From positions 300,906 through 364,905 of the forward strand of contig JASANG010004101.1 of the NCBI GenBank assembly GCA_030248215.1: DNA of 64,000 bases, written 5' to 3'. This DNA is from Enoplolaimus lenunculus. Taxonomy: Eukaryota > Nematoda > Enoplea > Enoplida > Thoracostomopsidae. Under the pieces are notes generated by a model, which saw only the letters and a list, made by a program, of their open reading frames with translations, was not told the DNA's origin and did not search any database. Of the stretch, positions 11,147 to 20,542 are shown piece by piece (the stretch's first letter is position 1; each line of letters starts with the position of its first letter). Position numbers and translations under genes: made by a program.

Positions 11147-11437
11147 CTATATGGTCGGCATGCCTTTATGTTTCATTGCGTTTCAGTTATACACATTTTA
11201 GTTTCACAACCATTTCAGTTTCAAATAACCACTCTTTATTTTAAAATAACAAACAAATCAAAACTAAAAAATAAAATCAGTGTTATCAGTTTGCATGTTA
11301 GCATGGGACATATTAACCATAAAAATTGTCAATTTACCAAAAATTGTTGGAGCGGGTTAGGTCCTCGTCCTTCTACACAGCTTGCGAATGCATTTTTCCG
11401 CCCGTCCTTTTTTCTGCCCCGCTTGGTGGTTTGCTTC

Positions 11438-11529
11438 TATCCACCGCTGCTCCCCCCTCCCCTTTCCCCCTTTTTCCCCCCCCCCCCCCCTCCCCCCTCC
11501 CCCCCTTTTTCTCCTTCTCCTTCTCGCAG
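11438..11529 (+). promoter_or_regulatory. C-rich pyrimidine tract with putative splice acceptor
   Basis: About 90 bases of almost pure C and T, including a run of about 15 C, ending TTCTCCTTCTCGCAG at 11529. This is an exaggerated polypyrimidine tract and AG acceptor placed about 47 bp before the first good ATG of ORF3 (11576). LTR elements with a third gene often express it from a spliced RNA, which fits. Splicing here is an inference. Confidence 0.5.
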
Positions 11530-11575
11530 TTGTGACATTAAGGGATTTCATTTTAGCACAAGACAACGACGTATC

Positions 11576-13423
11576 ATGCGTGAGCTCAACGATCCATTCA
11601 ACGCGCACTTCATTCCACAATCGTGCCACTCATTTTTACGACCTGATTGGCTGCTCAATCCAGCGAAGCCGGAGTGGAACACTCGCGCGCGCACATTGCA
11701 TATCGCTAATACGGAAAATCTGGTTATCAATTTTGACTTGGCTGCATTTGGAATTGAGTGCCCTGACGCTCTGTATACGTTTTTATCAAACTCATATTAT
11801 ACCAAATTATGGTGGAGTTTTAAAAATGACAAGAACATGTTTGACGCTGCGTTCGGACCGGACCAGCTAATGCCCAATTCAGGATGCACTGACGTCAAAG
11901 ACATTGTACCAGACGGTTACTCTAGTACAAAACGACGAGACAACATGTACCGTTACGGACTAATTGGCGAATGGGGACAACCACCTTTCGGAACGGACCT
12001 ATTACGTCAATTACGTTATAGAGTAGCACATCGTGGACAACAACTAGTTGAAACATACGACGAACGTAAAATTGTTGACTTTTTGGAATACACATCAGAA
12101 GACGTAATGTTACATGACTTACTTATCGGACGTTATATACGATTTCGTCGCACACCGATTGATTCTAACAGCCCAGACGAAGCATGGCGTACATGGCTAG
12201 AAGTTGCAAGAAAGTATTTTCTGCCAAGTCTACGTGTCAAACCCAATCCCATGGGTATCCTTGACGCCATACAAAAAACGGAAGCGACCTTGTTACGACG
12301 GTTATACCAAGACTGGACAGTTAACTGTACTGAATGGGCTTCGCATGGTTCCTCATGTATCTTTAGCGATATAGATGGCGCCTTGACGGCTAAACAAATT
12401 CCAAACACAATGACTGATGACGAACTTATTAACTTCGCTTGGAAACATAACGCAAAAGACTACATACGCGAGTTTCTACATGAGTACATTGGCAACCGTG
12501 ACCTTACAACACTACCTATGGACGAAATACCAGAACCGTTGCAACAAACTGTTCCGTGGAAATCTGACCCAGAACACAGACGACAATACAACTATGACGA
12601 AACGGAACATACACCGAATACCGACGTCTCGACTGTTAACAGGACAGAAACATCACTAGGACGCGTACCGTCACAACCAAACTATAACATTGACTACCCG
12701 TTTTTCGACGGTGAACGGTTGTGGCAAAAACGGCGAAAACAGTTACAACTTCACTTGCCAGCAATGTACTTCTCTATGTACGAGCTTGCAGAATTCAAAG
12801 ATAATCAGCCTGAATGGCTACGTGAACGCATCCTGCAGACAACAAACACATTCGAACAAGAACTACAAGATTTACTAACACAACAAACTGCCACAATAAC
12901 AAACCGTGACTTTATCGATCAACTATGTTATGCTGAAGTACATTTTGTTAAAACATCATACGAGAAAGGATTGTTGTGCTTACTAGAAATACACTATATT
13001 GACGCATTGCGCACGTTAGCCGCATTTGTTCGTGATCGTGTTATTTCTATGATAACACGATGTGATCGGAACATAAGCTCCTTACCATGGGTGGCCTCGG
13101 TCCCCTTATCTCCGGTAAAGATGGAGCAGACAATGCGCACTCACGAACGTTTTGCAGAGAACGCACAAACAATGCAACAGTTTTTACAAACACATTTTCC
13201 TGCAGCAAGATACTGGAACCAGCGGAGAACATTCGACAATATGATTTTGGACTACAACAACGCCAAAAATACTGGCAGATCACAACAACAATTAAATGCT
13301 ATGGAAAACGAACTTAAAGACGCGACGAAATACTTACGCATTGCTACATTTCGTCACCTTCGTCCGTTAGTCGCTCAGGCCTTAGCCGATGTCAGCGACT
13401 ATCGGCACGAACGGGTCCAGTAA
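11576..13423 (+). CDS. ORF3 of the LTR element, unknown function
   Basis: 615 codons from the ATG at 11576; the open frame extends further upstream through the C-rich tract, but that part reads as low complexity. I do not recognise a family. It is rich in charged and aromatic residues (many W, Y, R) and has MRELNDPFNAHF near the start and SDYRHERVQ at the end. I see neither a signal peptide nor a hydrophobic C-terminal anchor, so a classical envelope is unlikely. Its position after pol is where env or other accessory genes sit in related elements. It carries two CCTTGACG motifs (12259, 12381). It might be a structural or chromatin-related accessory protein; that is a guess. Confidence 0.75.
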   Translation: MRELNDPFNAHFIPQSCHSFLRPDWLLNPAKPEWNTRARTLHIANTENLVINFDLAAFGIECPDALYTFLSNSYYTKLWWSFKNDKNMFDAAFGPDQLMPNSGCTDVKDIVPDGYSSTKRRDNMYRYGLIGEWGQPPFGTDLLRQLRYRVAHRGQQLVETYDERKIVDFLEYTSEDVMLHDLLIGRYIRFRRTPIDSNSPDEAWRTWLEVARKYFLPSLRVKPNPMGILDAIQKTEATLLRRLYQDWTVNCTEWASHGSSCIFSDIDGALTAKQIPNTMTDDELINFAWKHNAKDYIREFLHEYIGNRDLTTLPMDEIPEPLQQTVPWKSDPEHRRQYNYDETEHTPNTDVSTVNRTETSLGRVPSQPNYNIDYPFFDGERLWQKRRKQLQLHLPAMYFSMYELAEFKDNQPEWLRERILQTTNTFEQELQDLLTQQTATITNRDFIDQLCYAEVHFVKTSYEKGLLCLLEIHYIDALRTLAAFVRDRVISMITRCDRNISSLPWVASVPLSPVKMEQTMRTHERFAENAQTMQQFLQTHFPAARYWNQRRTFDNMILDYNNAKNTGRSQQQLNAMENELKDATKYLRIATFRHLRPLVAQALADVSDYRHERVQ

Positions 13424-14415
13424 ATCCTTAGCATAAGGGTCGCAAAATAGCGCCCATAGTATCTTATAACGCCTTGACGTTGTTTATTTTAAATAAAAAC
13501 AAAACTTAACAAATAACCATACACAAATAAGGTATAAACCACGAATTATGACGTTAACCGGATTTGACACTATACCAATATTGTACATTACGTACAATGT
13601 CGACTTCTACCCTTGATGCTTCGGCGTCGGGTACTGCCACTGTAATGCTTGAGTCTCACTTATAGACCAGCCTCTGCAGTTGGCTTCACGAGCAACATCG
13701 CGTTGTCTCGATACTGGTGGTTGCCGCATGCAATTTCACCATATACAGAACATAGTATATTTTCACACACTAGTTTACACAAAGCCTTGACGTAATGCTA
13801 ATAAAACCCCAAAATTTTCGTATTGTACTGTTACTATAATGTGTATTATTCATAGTTTCAGGACGTCTGCGGTCTATGGCAACATGTGTCACTTGGCAAC
13901 TGGTTTTATCGCATGTTCACTACTGTTTACGTTATTTTAATGTTCTTTTGGTGCGCCAGTGACGACAGTGTCAAAGCAACAAACCGCAGCGTCCACCGTA
14001 TTCGTTATGTTCGTGTATTACTTGTCGTTCGTTTTATTCGTTTATTGGACATTTTATGCGTTATTGGACTTATTGTTGGCAAAGAGGTAATACAGGACAA
14101 TTGGGTTTTATTACGGGGTTTTCAGGTGCTCGGAAGAGCCAATGCATTACAATTGGGTAACAGGTGCTCGGAAGAGCGAAGCAGGGTATTAGGTGCTCGG
14201 AAGAGCGAAGCAAAGTTTAGGACTATAAAACGCGAAGCCAGTTAAACCAAAGAAGTAAAAACCATTAAACCAAAGAAACAAACAAAGAGACATTCGCCAA
14301 ATAACTCAAACAAACATTCCACCGGTTCTTTTTCATTTATCTCTTTATCGATGCATAATTTGTTTTATTTCTTTCAGGTCAATCGGTCTTTCCATGCCAT
14401 GGGACGGCATGAGCT
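13424..14415 (+). other. 3' untranslated region of the LTR element
   Basis: Non-coding part between ORF3 and the polypurine tract. It contains two CCTTGACG motifs (13472-13479 and 13785-13792) and the triple hairpin repeat at 14124-14206. The small open frame at 13886-14245 runs across the hairpins and has no recognisable similarity. Confidence 0.7.
14124..14206 (+). repeat. Three copies of a GNRA-loop hairpin motif
   Basis: AGGTGCTCGGAAGAGC occurs exactly at 14124-14139, 14162-14177 and 14191-14206. Each copy can fold as GCTC-GGAA-GAGC, a 4-bp stem with a GGAA loop of GNRA type. The spacers differ in length, so the hairpin itself looks conserved. It may be an RNA signal of the element (packaging, export or stability). 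Confidence 0.6.
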
Positions 14416-14427
14416 GAGTGAGAGGGA
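14416..14427 (+). promoter_or_regulatory. Polypurine tract
   Basis: GAGTGAGAGGGA-like purine run (one T) immediately before the TGTCGGG start of the 3' LTR. In this family it primes plus-strand synthesis. Confidence 0.65.
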
Positions 14428-15631
14428 TGTCGGGTGGGGCCCCAGTGTGCACTCTGTGCCACACTGGTGCCCACCCTCGGCGTCCCTTGAGCTCCTAGCT
14501 ATGTCGTTTCCGTGGCATGCGAAGTCCAGCCGTCTCAGTCTCGATCCTAGTATCGTGATTTGTACTTAACCGGTATCTTTTTAGCCTTGCCATACTGTTG
14601 CTCATTTGTAAAACTACTGTGCTTTAACATTTCTGTCAAACTCTTGTCAAACTTAGTCTTATTCCTGCCAATTTCGCTTATGTCAATTACGTGTATTTTT
14701 ACATATATTTTATATTGTGTTTTCAGGTACTAAAACCCCATTTTCTGACCAAATTCTATGCGCTCAGTGCGTTGCGCATTCCCATTTCTACAAATTCTTT
14801 TCCCCTTGACCCTTTTGTGCCAGTTCCCACATTTCATATTTCTTGTGCTCTTATATACACTTATTTTCATGTTTTCAGGCGCCCCTTTCCCGTTTCCTAC
14901 TAATTTCAAGGTGCTCATTCCATTTCGCACCTCCATTTCTGCCAATTCTGCCCCGTTTGTGTCTTATTTGTCATATTTCTTTTTATGTCATGGTTGCGGG
15001 GATTCTAGAACATTCTAGGAGTTGAAAGGATAGCTTAGCTAGTTAAGGTGCTAAAAAGGATTTTTCTAGTTATACGTAAATCGTAGCAGTATTCTCGGTG
15101 CTGTAAAACATATATTTCTTGCCTTGACGGAGACATAAAAAGTAGTTAATCAGAATCAGCATATCTTACTTGATTAGAGTGGTAATTTTTAGGCCTAGGA
15201 AACGTGTACTTGTTATTTTTGTAATTTGTGGTTTATTGTTATAATTGTGCCCGGACGTGATTTAGGTAGCAGTCCCGTAGGCTGTGTCTGACAGATTCTG
15301 TCCATTTTCCGCTTACCAATTGCAGTTTCCCAGTATTTATAATTTCTATAGTGCTTTTCGGCCGCATGGCCCTCGTTCAAAAGCTATAACTCTCAGAAAT
15401 AGGGAAATTTGGCAATTTTAGCATCAGCGGGACTAACGGGCTTCTGTTCCATATTTTGTGTTAATTACTTGCGTGTTACCAGTAAACCGGAAAATAGCGT
15501 TGTATAGACTCGTACGAGCCGTAGGAGTGTTTAAATCGTGTTAAAACTGTTCCAGGATCAACCCGAAACTAGACCATACCCGCCTTCGGATCGGTCGAAA
15601 ATCCCCGTTTTTGACCAGTCCAGACCTTACA
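14428..15631 (+). repeat. 3' LTR
   Basis: 1204 bp, the same length as the 5' LTR. Its last 80 bases agree better with the LTR fragment at the end of the window than with the 5' LTR of its own element. It contains one CCTTGACG at 15122-15129. The bases after it (ATTTT) do not repeat those before the 5' LTR (GCGGC). Confidence 0.93.
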
Positions 15632-16573
15632 ATTTTCCGCGAGTGCTATGTACCAAGGAAAAACGGTACATCCCTCAAAGTTGTTTAATTATTGCAAGAT
15701 GATTCAAATAACAGGAGGTAGTGTTAGATACAAAATAGTACCTTCTCACTTCGCAAAATAAACATCAGTCCCTCATGTTATTTATGTCACTACAGCGGCA
15801 GCCCAATACTCGAATAGGTTTATTATAGGTATGGTATACTTTTTTTGCAAATGTGTCCCCGCGTTTGCAATGAATTCTATGCTAATGTTAGGCCTAAACA
15901 GGTCTTTTAATCGCTCAACATTCTTGACAACAAATTCGTAGCAACGTTACTAACTACCATGAAACTATGAGCGTTCGCAAGAAACTGTTTTGGATCCGTT
16001 TAGAAAAATGAGCTATGGCGTTAGCCTCCCTTTTCTCCCCTTGGCTACAGGCCTGTAGGTTGATAATTGCACAATCTTCAGCTGAAAGCACCCAGGAAAC
16101 GGCAGGTGAAGGCGTCCTTCTTTTGGCTCATTGAACTCGCGCGTCGTTTTGCGGATCTTGGTGACGTCATGACTAAACTGGCTGATGCCATATATTAGCA
16201 AATATTACGGTTTCTGTCATTCAGTGGCTCATTGTTCATGGCTCCGGTGCACGTTCATTCCGTTTGCTATATGCTATAAAGCTTAGGCGTAGGTTTTAGC
16301 TTCTGAACGGGCTTGCCTAAGCCTATGCCTGTGCCTGAGCCAGACGTTAAGACTAAGCCACCTAAAACTATGAGAAAAAGCATTAGAGCAGCTAAAATTG
16401 GAAAGCGCACGAGCCGCACTCGCATAGCTGAACGGCTTCCCAGCGCAAAAACTGCGGAGTCCAACTAGTACAGTAGAAGACTTCGAGAGAATCTTCTTGC
16501 CCTTCTACTAAGAACAGCTGGTTGAGGTGCTGCTTAAATCTCTATACGAAACTGTCCTACTTGAAATGAAATG
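15632..16573. other. No gene recognised
   Basis: AT-rich flank of the LTR element. At 15651-15681 a 31-bp stretch is nearly the reverse complement of 55797-55826, so part of it belongs to a dispersed repeat. A GCCTATGCCTGTGCCTGAGCC-type simple patch lies at 16319-16340. Confidence 0.4.
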
Positions 16574-17015
16574 CTGTAGTGACACGAATAAGAGGAAGTA
16601 ATAAGTGTGGGGTTTCCCTTTGAGTCGCAATCAATAGGTCTCCGCATCCCTATAATAATTCTCCGTAAGCCGATAGTCTGTAAAATCTAATTAGAGTCCA
16701 TTAATGTTAATTCCTGATTGCAGTGCATAAAATGACTCCAGGACCTAATAAAGTTGGGTTCGAAACTTTAAAGAATACCTAAGTTTTTACAGTACACGTA
16801 CATTCCTAAATATAACATTGGATTAAATATCGCTCAAGCTTTTGAGATACAAGACAAAATTTAAATGAACACAAAGTTGTAATATCGGATATATCAGTAA
16901 CGAAGCGCGGCGGAAGGCGGGTTAAAAATAAACAGTCCGTAAACGGACAACAAGGGGTACCCTGCGGAGAGGCCAAATAATAATCAGTCCTCTAGTCTTA
17001 TTCGGGTTACTGCAG
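16574..17015 (+). mobile_element. MITE, TA-flanked family, copy 1
   Basis: About 440 bp with inverted ends CTGTAGTGACACGAATAAGA and (reverse complement) CTGCAGTAACCCGAATAAGA. The right end is followed by TA. Internal words shared with the other three copies include GACTCCAGGACC, GGCGGGTTAAAAATAAA and GGAGAGGCCAAATAA. No coding capacity. It belongs by its ends to a Tc1/mariner-like group, as a non-autonomous element (inference). Confidence 0.8.
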
Positions 17016-17610
17016 TATATATTTAATAAAAATGAATGCTAAATAGTGATCGGTATTGTCAAATGCTATGCTGTCTTTTATGAAAAGCTGATTCATGAAA
17101 TCAATTTCAGTAGTCGAATTATTTCTAAGAGACTGTGCTAAGATCTTGGCCTGTATTCTCAAATATGTCGAGTAGCAAAACAAGTTGGCGTGAGGTCCTC
17201 TATGCATAATCCATAATAAATAGCGTGGCTGTGTGGAAAGTGTGGATTTAATTCCACAAAACCGTAAAACTTTCCAATAACATTTTCTTCGTGTACCAGA
17301 ATTGAACATAATTTAACTTTGTTAAATTAAAACTGGTTGAATTTTGATAACGATCCATTCCAGTACAACTAAGGCGTGCCGTTTCTAAAATCGTTACTGT
17401 AAAATTTACATTGGTTGTGGAATTGGTCTGAAACAGAATAATTAAAATTTCTATACACTATATCTACAAACGTTTCAGTAACGTGTAATGGAACTCTATC
17501 TAACCTAGCGCATGGCAGTTCAAAATCATCAGATGTATACTTAGATAAACGTTGAGAAATTTGCAGACTTGTGAAATTCCGAAAATTAACGATTAAGGGT
17601 TGCGCTATAC
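17016..17610 (-). other. Unassigned segment with two short minus-strand frames
   Basis: Two adjacent minus-strand open frames (17007-17309 and 17369-17665) read like normal protein in part (for example LDRVPLHVTETFVDIVYRNF), but I recognise no family and no splice pattern joining them. The second runs into the CpG-rich minisatellite. They may be coding remnants or chance; I do not call a gene. Confidence 0.25.
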
Positions 17611-17614
17611 TTGA

Positions 17615-17953
17615 CGTCCGGCGCCGTCCGTCACCGTGCGTCATCCGTACGGCGCCGTCCGTCACCGTGCGTCATCCGTACGGCGCCGTCCGTCACCGTG
17701 CGTCACCCGTACGGCGCCGTCCGTCACCGTGCGTCACCCGTACGGCGCCGTCCGTCACCGTGCGTCACCCGTACGGCGCCGTCCGTCACCGTGCGTCGCC
17801 GTCCGTCACCGTGCGTCATCCGTACGGCGCCGTCCGTCACCGTGCGTCATCCGTACGGCGCCGTCCGTCACCGTGCGTCATCCGTACGGCGCCGTCCGTC
17901 ACCGTGCGTCATCCGTACGGCGCCGTCCGTCACCGTGCGTCATCCGTACGGCG
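17615..17953. repeat. CpG-rich 31-bp minisatellite
   Basis: About 11 tandem copies of a 31-bp unit containing the palindrome ACGGCGCCGT and CCGTCACCGTGCGTCA. One unit in the middle is shortened. The units are nearly identical and keep many CpG sites in AT-rich surroundings. The open frames across it follow from the repeat and are not genes. Confidence 0.9.
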
Positions 17954-17970
17954 ACTAAGCAGCTGGAAAA

Positions 17971-18170
17971 GCGGGTTAGAGCGGGGATTGAACTCTCAGC
18001 CTACGGATTATTGAGCGAACACTCTACCACTGCGCTACATAGCCCGCCCGTCCAACTACCATTTTCGTCGACTATATTTGTCGACCGTATGCTGCCAGCT
18101 AGCATACATACAGTGCACTGCAATATATTGCATGTGCACATAACGGACAAGCATGTCTCACATGCTTACA
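17971..18170 (-). repeat. tRNA-like SINE copy E (best-preserved)
   Basis: Read on the minus strand: GCATGTGAGACATGCTTGTCC, then CAGTGCACTGTATGTATGC, a hairpin GTATGCT-AGCTGGC-AGCATAC, GTCGAC-AAATATA-GTCGAC, and a 77-nt tRNA-like part at 17971-18047. The latter has acceptor-like ends GCGGGCT and AACCCGC (6 of 7 pairs), an A box TAGCGCAGTGGTAGAGTG and a B box GAGTTCAATCCCC. The anticodon stem is poor, so a SINE or tRNA-like gene is more likely than a working tRNA. The 31-bp minisatellite abuts its tRNA end. Confidence 0.7.
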
Positions 18171-19279
18171 GATGCTACTTAAGCTTAAAAATGCGTCTTT
18201 ACGATAAAGATTTAGAGCAGTTTTCGAAATTGTATATTTACAATTTTAATGCAAAACTTTTTATGAATTAAAATTTGTCTGCAATTTGGAAGGTAAACCA
18301 ATGTGTATATCTATATGAACCCCGAGAGTTGTATTGAAAGGCACACAAGTGCCATTGTATGCAAGATTATCTCATTTAAAGCTTCGTAATCGTGAGATTG
18401 CAACAAAAGTCAGTTTCTGGTGTTTTTATACTGAATCAGGTAAACACAATTATTTTCAGAGCAACAACCAAAGCGACCAGACTCAATTTATGCAGTTTAC
18501 AACTGTATCTGGTGTATGTAATTCGAGATATGTAATAGATTGATTTCGCAGAGTTTGGTCACTATCAACTTTTATGAATATTATACTTTATTTCAAGATT
18601 TGAATCGAACTCGTCTGTCAAGAAATAAAGGCTATCTTAATGCAGCTTCGTGCGAACTGTTTAAAATAGTAGGAATATATTAACATTTGACGAACGGTTC
18701 GTGTCTTGATTTCAAACAATTGGGATTAACTAAAATGTCACATCACCAGTCTTCATGAGTCTGTTGTAGTTCAGTATACATGATTTTCTTTTAGAGGCAA
18801 TGCAGCAAAATGACAATTCAAAAATAAGGCACAATATGGTGAAAAACCGTATTCTCGATGCTGTTTATATATTGTGCAGTCAAATTTTTGTGTCGTTTGC
18901 AATTTTTAGTAGCAACTTATTTATGCCGTTAAAGCCTTGACATTGAAAAAAACACACCGCTTACGTGCCAGAGATGTATATTTTTGCGCTGTGTATTTAT
19001 CTGTTGAGGTATATAGAAAGATTCATCATATATAATAATAATACGGTTTTCTTCATCGTTTAGATGCAACCGGCAACCTGTTTGTTTGCTGCCCTGCTTA
19101 AACTTTCGCTTATATTGCGAGTACGGCATAGTGTAAGCAGGTTATCGAGTGGATTTAAAATTGGAAAATGTAATTGTTTTTATAAACCCTAGGGCTAAGC
19201 TTTAACTTCAGAATTGTTGCCGTTTACAGATTTTTGTTGGAACAGTACCGTTTTCCAGTGCTCCTTTGAAAGTTTTGCC
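18171..19279. other. No recognised feature
   Basis: AT-rich DNA with short open frames only. The minus-strand frame 18929-19129 (66 codons, Lys- and Gln-rich) has no recognisable similarity. Confidence 0.4.
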
Positions 19280-19283
19280 AAAA

Positions 19284-19344
19284 GAGAATCGACCCTCGGA
19301 TTTCCGGCTCGCGAGTCAACCGCGCTGCCCATTATACCACGCGG
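19284..19344 (-). pseudogene. tRNA-like sequence split by a hAT insertion
   Basis: On the minus strand the bases from 20178 to 20163 followed by 19336 to about 19284 read as a tRNA-like sequence: GACCGCGTGGTATAATGGGC (Arg-tRNA-like 5' half), then GCAGCGCGGTTGACTCGCGA and a B-box-like GGGTCGATTCTC. The 5' seven bases are separated from the rest by the element at 19345-20162. The 3' acceptor strand does not pair well, so it was probably a SINE head or pseudogene before the insertion. The anticodon cannot be assigned. Confidence 0.5.
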
Positions 19345-20162
19345 CAGGGTTCCAATCGGAAGTAAATTTTGTCGGAAGCAGAATCGAAATCGGATTCAAA
19401 TTTTTTGTCGGAACCGGAACCGGAACCAGAATCGGAATCGGAATCGGAATTTAAGTTTTAGTAATTATATCAAAAACTAAAGTGTATTATGCACCTTTGA
19501 CTTTTTGTTGCAGTATGTTTGTCCGTATATTTCAAAGTTTCAGTAAAAATTGCTTGTATAGCTGACTGTATTTGCGATCTACTACTCTGTAAAATTATAT
19601 TAATGGAGGCCTGCTAATTCTAAAACCATCCTGTCAATTCTCAAAGCACAGAAGCAACTTGGCTTTAAGTTTAAATGCAGTTAAGCATTTTGGGCATTTC
19701 AAAACTTTAAATATGGAAGTCTAATGAAATCATAAATAGTAGGAACAAGACTTTGAAAATTTACCAATTCAATGGAGCGTCGTTTTCACTACAGTAAGGA
19801 TACTGTTGAACCAAATATCGAGCTATATTTGAGAACTAGTGGGGCTAACATCACTGCTTGCCGCTACGAAGTAGAATTTTAAGTTTGTTATTCGTTTAAT
19901 GGTAGAGCTTAAAGTTTTCAATTGCAATCACATTTTGACAATCAGCGAAATAATGTACTCTGCTGCTGAGAATATTTACTAACAAAAACAAACAGATTTG
20001 CAAACAAACGAAAAAATAGGCAAAATTTAACTTCAATCAGCATAAAAACTCATAACCGAAAAATCGGAATTCCGGCATCGGAATAGAAGCCAGTAGGAAT
20101 CGGAATCGGAACCCAAATTTTTTCGGAATTTTAGCCGCAATCGGAATTCCGTTGGAACCTTG
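19345..20162. mobile_element. hAT-type non-autonomous element, family A
   Basis: 818 bp with imperfect inverted ends CAGGGTTCCAATCGGAA and (reverse complement of the right end) CAAGGTTCCAACGGAATTCC. Perfect 8-bp target duplications CCACGCGG lie at 19337-19344 and 20163-20170, as hAT transposases make. Both subterminal regions are packed with GGAATCGG-like words, which could be transposase-binding sites. No coding frame is seen. A related GGAATCGG-rich fragment lies at about 38628-38690. Confidence 0.85.
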
Positions 20163-20170
20163 CCACGCGG

Positions 20171-20542
20171 TCTATTGCAACAACTCCATATGCCGGGGTA
20201 ATGCCAACATTCATTTCAATCTTTGCTTTAACATATCGTACGTATTTTCACCATGTACATTCCTGAACAGTGAATTTTTTCCTTCTGCAACAAAGTTTTC
20301 ACAGAATATATTATGTTTTTCAATTTTCTCTGTCATTAGATTGCAGTTCATCAGTATATATTTGTATGAGCTGGATTTATACTCTGACAAGTGTTTATGA
20401 ATTTAACAATTAGTATACAGCTTTAGCCATTAGTAAAATATAGTTGAAAATATAAGAGAAACATTTGTAGGAAACCGATGTCTTAATTGTACTTGCATGC
20501 CATATGTTCTTAAAAATGGAATAATTTTTAAACCCACGCCAC
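20171..20542. other. No recognised feature
   Basis: AT-rich stretch between two hAT-type elements; only short open frames. Confidence 0.4.

Larger units (their letters stand above)
3052..15631 (+). mobile_element. Ty3/gypsy-type LTR retrotransposon with a third ORF
   Basis: A 12,580-bp element with 1204-bp LTRs (3052-4255 and 14428-15631) that begin TGTCGGG and end TTACA. Inside are a primer-binding site directly after the 5' LTR, gag, pol in the order protease-RT-RNase H-integrase (the Ty3/gypsy order), a 615-codon ORF of unknown function, a 1 kb untranslated region and a polypurine tract before the 3' LTR. The three large frames are open, so it looks whole. I see no target-site duplication, and the LTRs are mosaic in their similarity, so the two ends may come from different copies. 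Proteins of long open length argue for recent activity of the family; LTR divergence alone cannot date this copy. Confidence 0.95.

Noticed and set aside
11168-11575. N-terminal extension of ORF3 upstream of 11576 as protein
   Set aside because: It would translate a C-rich pyrimidine tract into poly-Pro/Ser; the ATG after the acceptor is a better start.
11576-13423. ORF3 as an envelope protein
   Set aside because: No signal peptide, no membrane anchor and no fusion-peptide-like stretch visible.
17615-17953. CRISPR-like array
   Set aside because: Units are contiguous without unique spacers, and the window is animal DNA.
17971-18047. A functional tRNA gene
   Set aside because: The acceptor ends and boxes look fine, but the anticodon stem does not pair and it belongs to a repeated family.
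17571-18271. Arg/Ser/Pro-rich frames over the 31-bp array
   Set aside because: A 31-bp unit cycles through all frames, giving the same peptide in each; it is a minisatellite.
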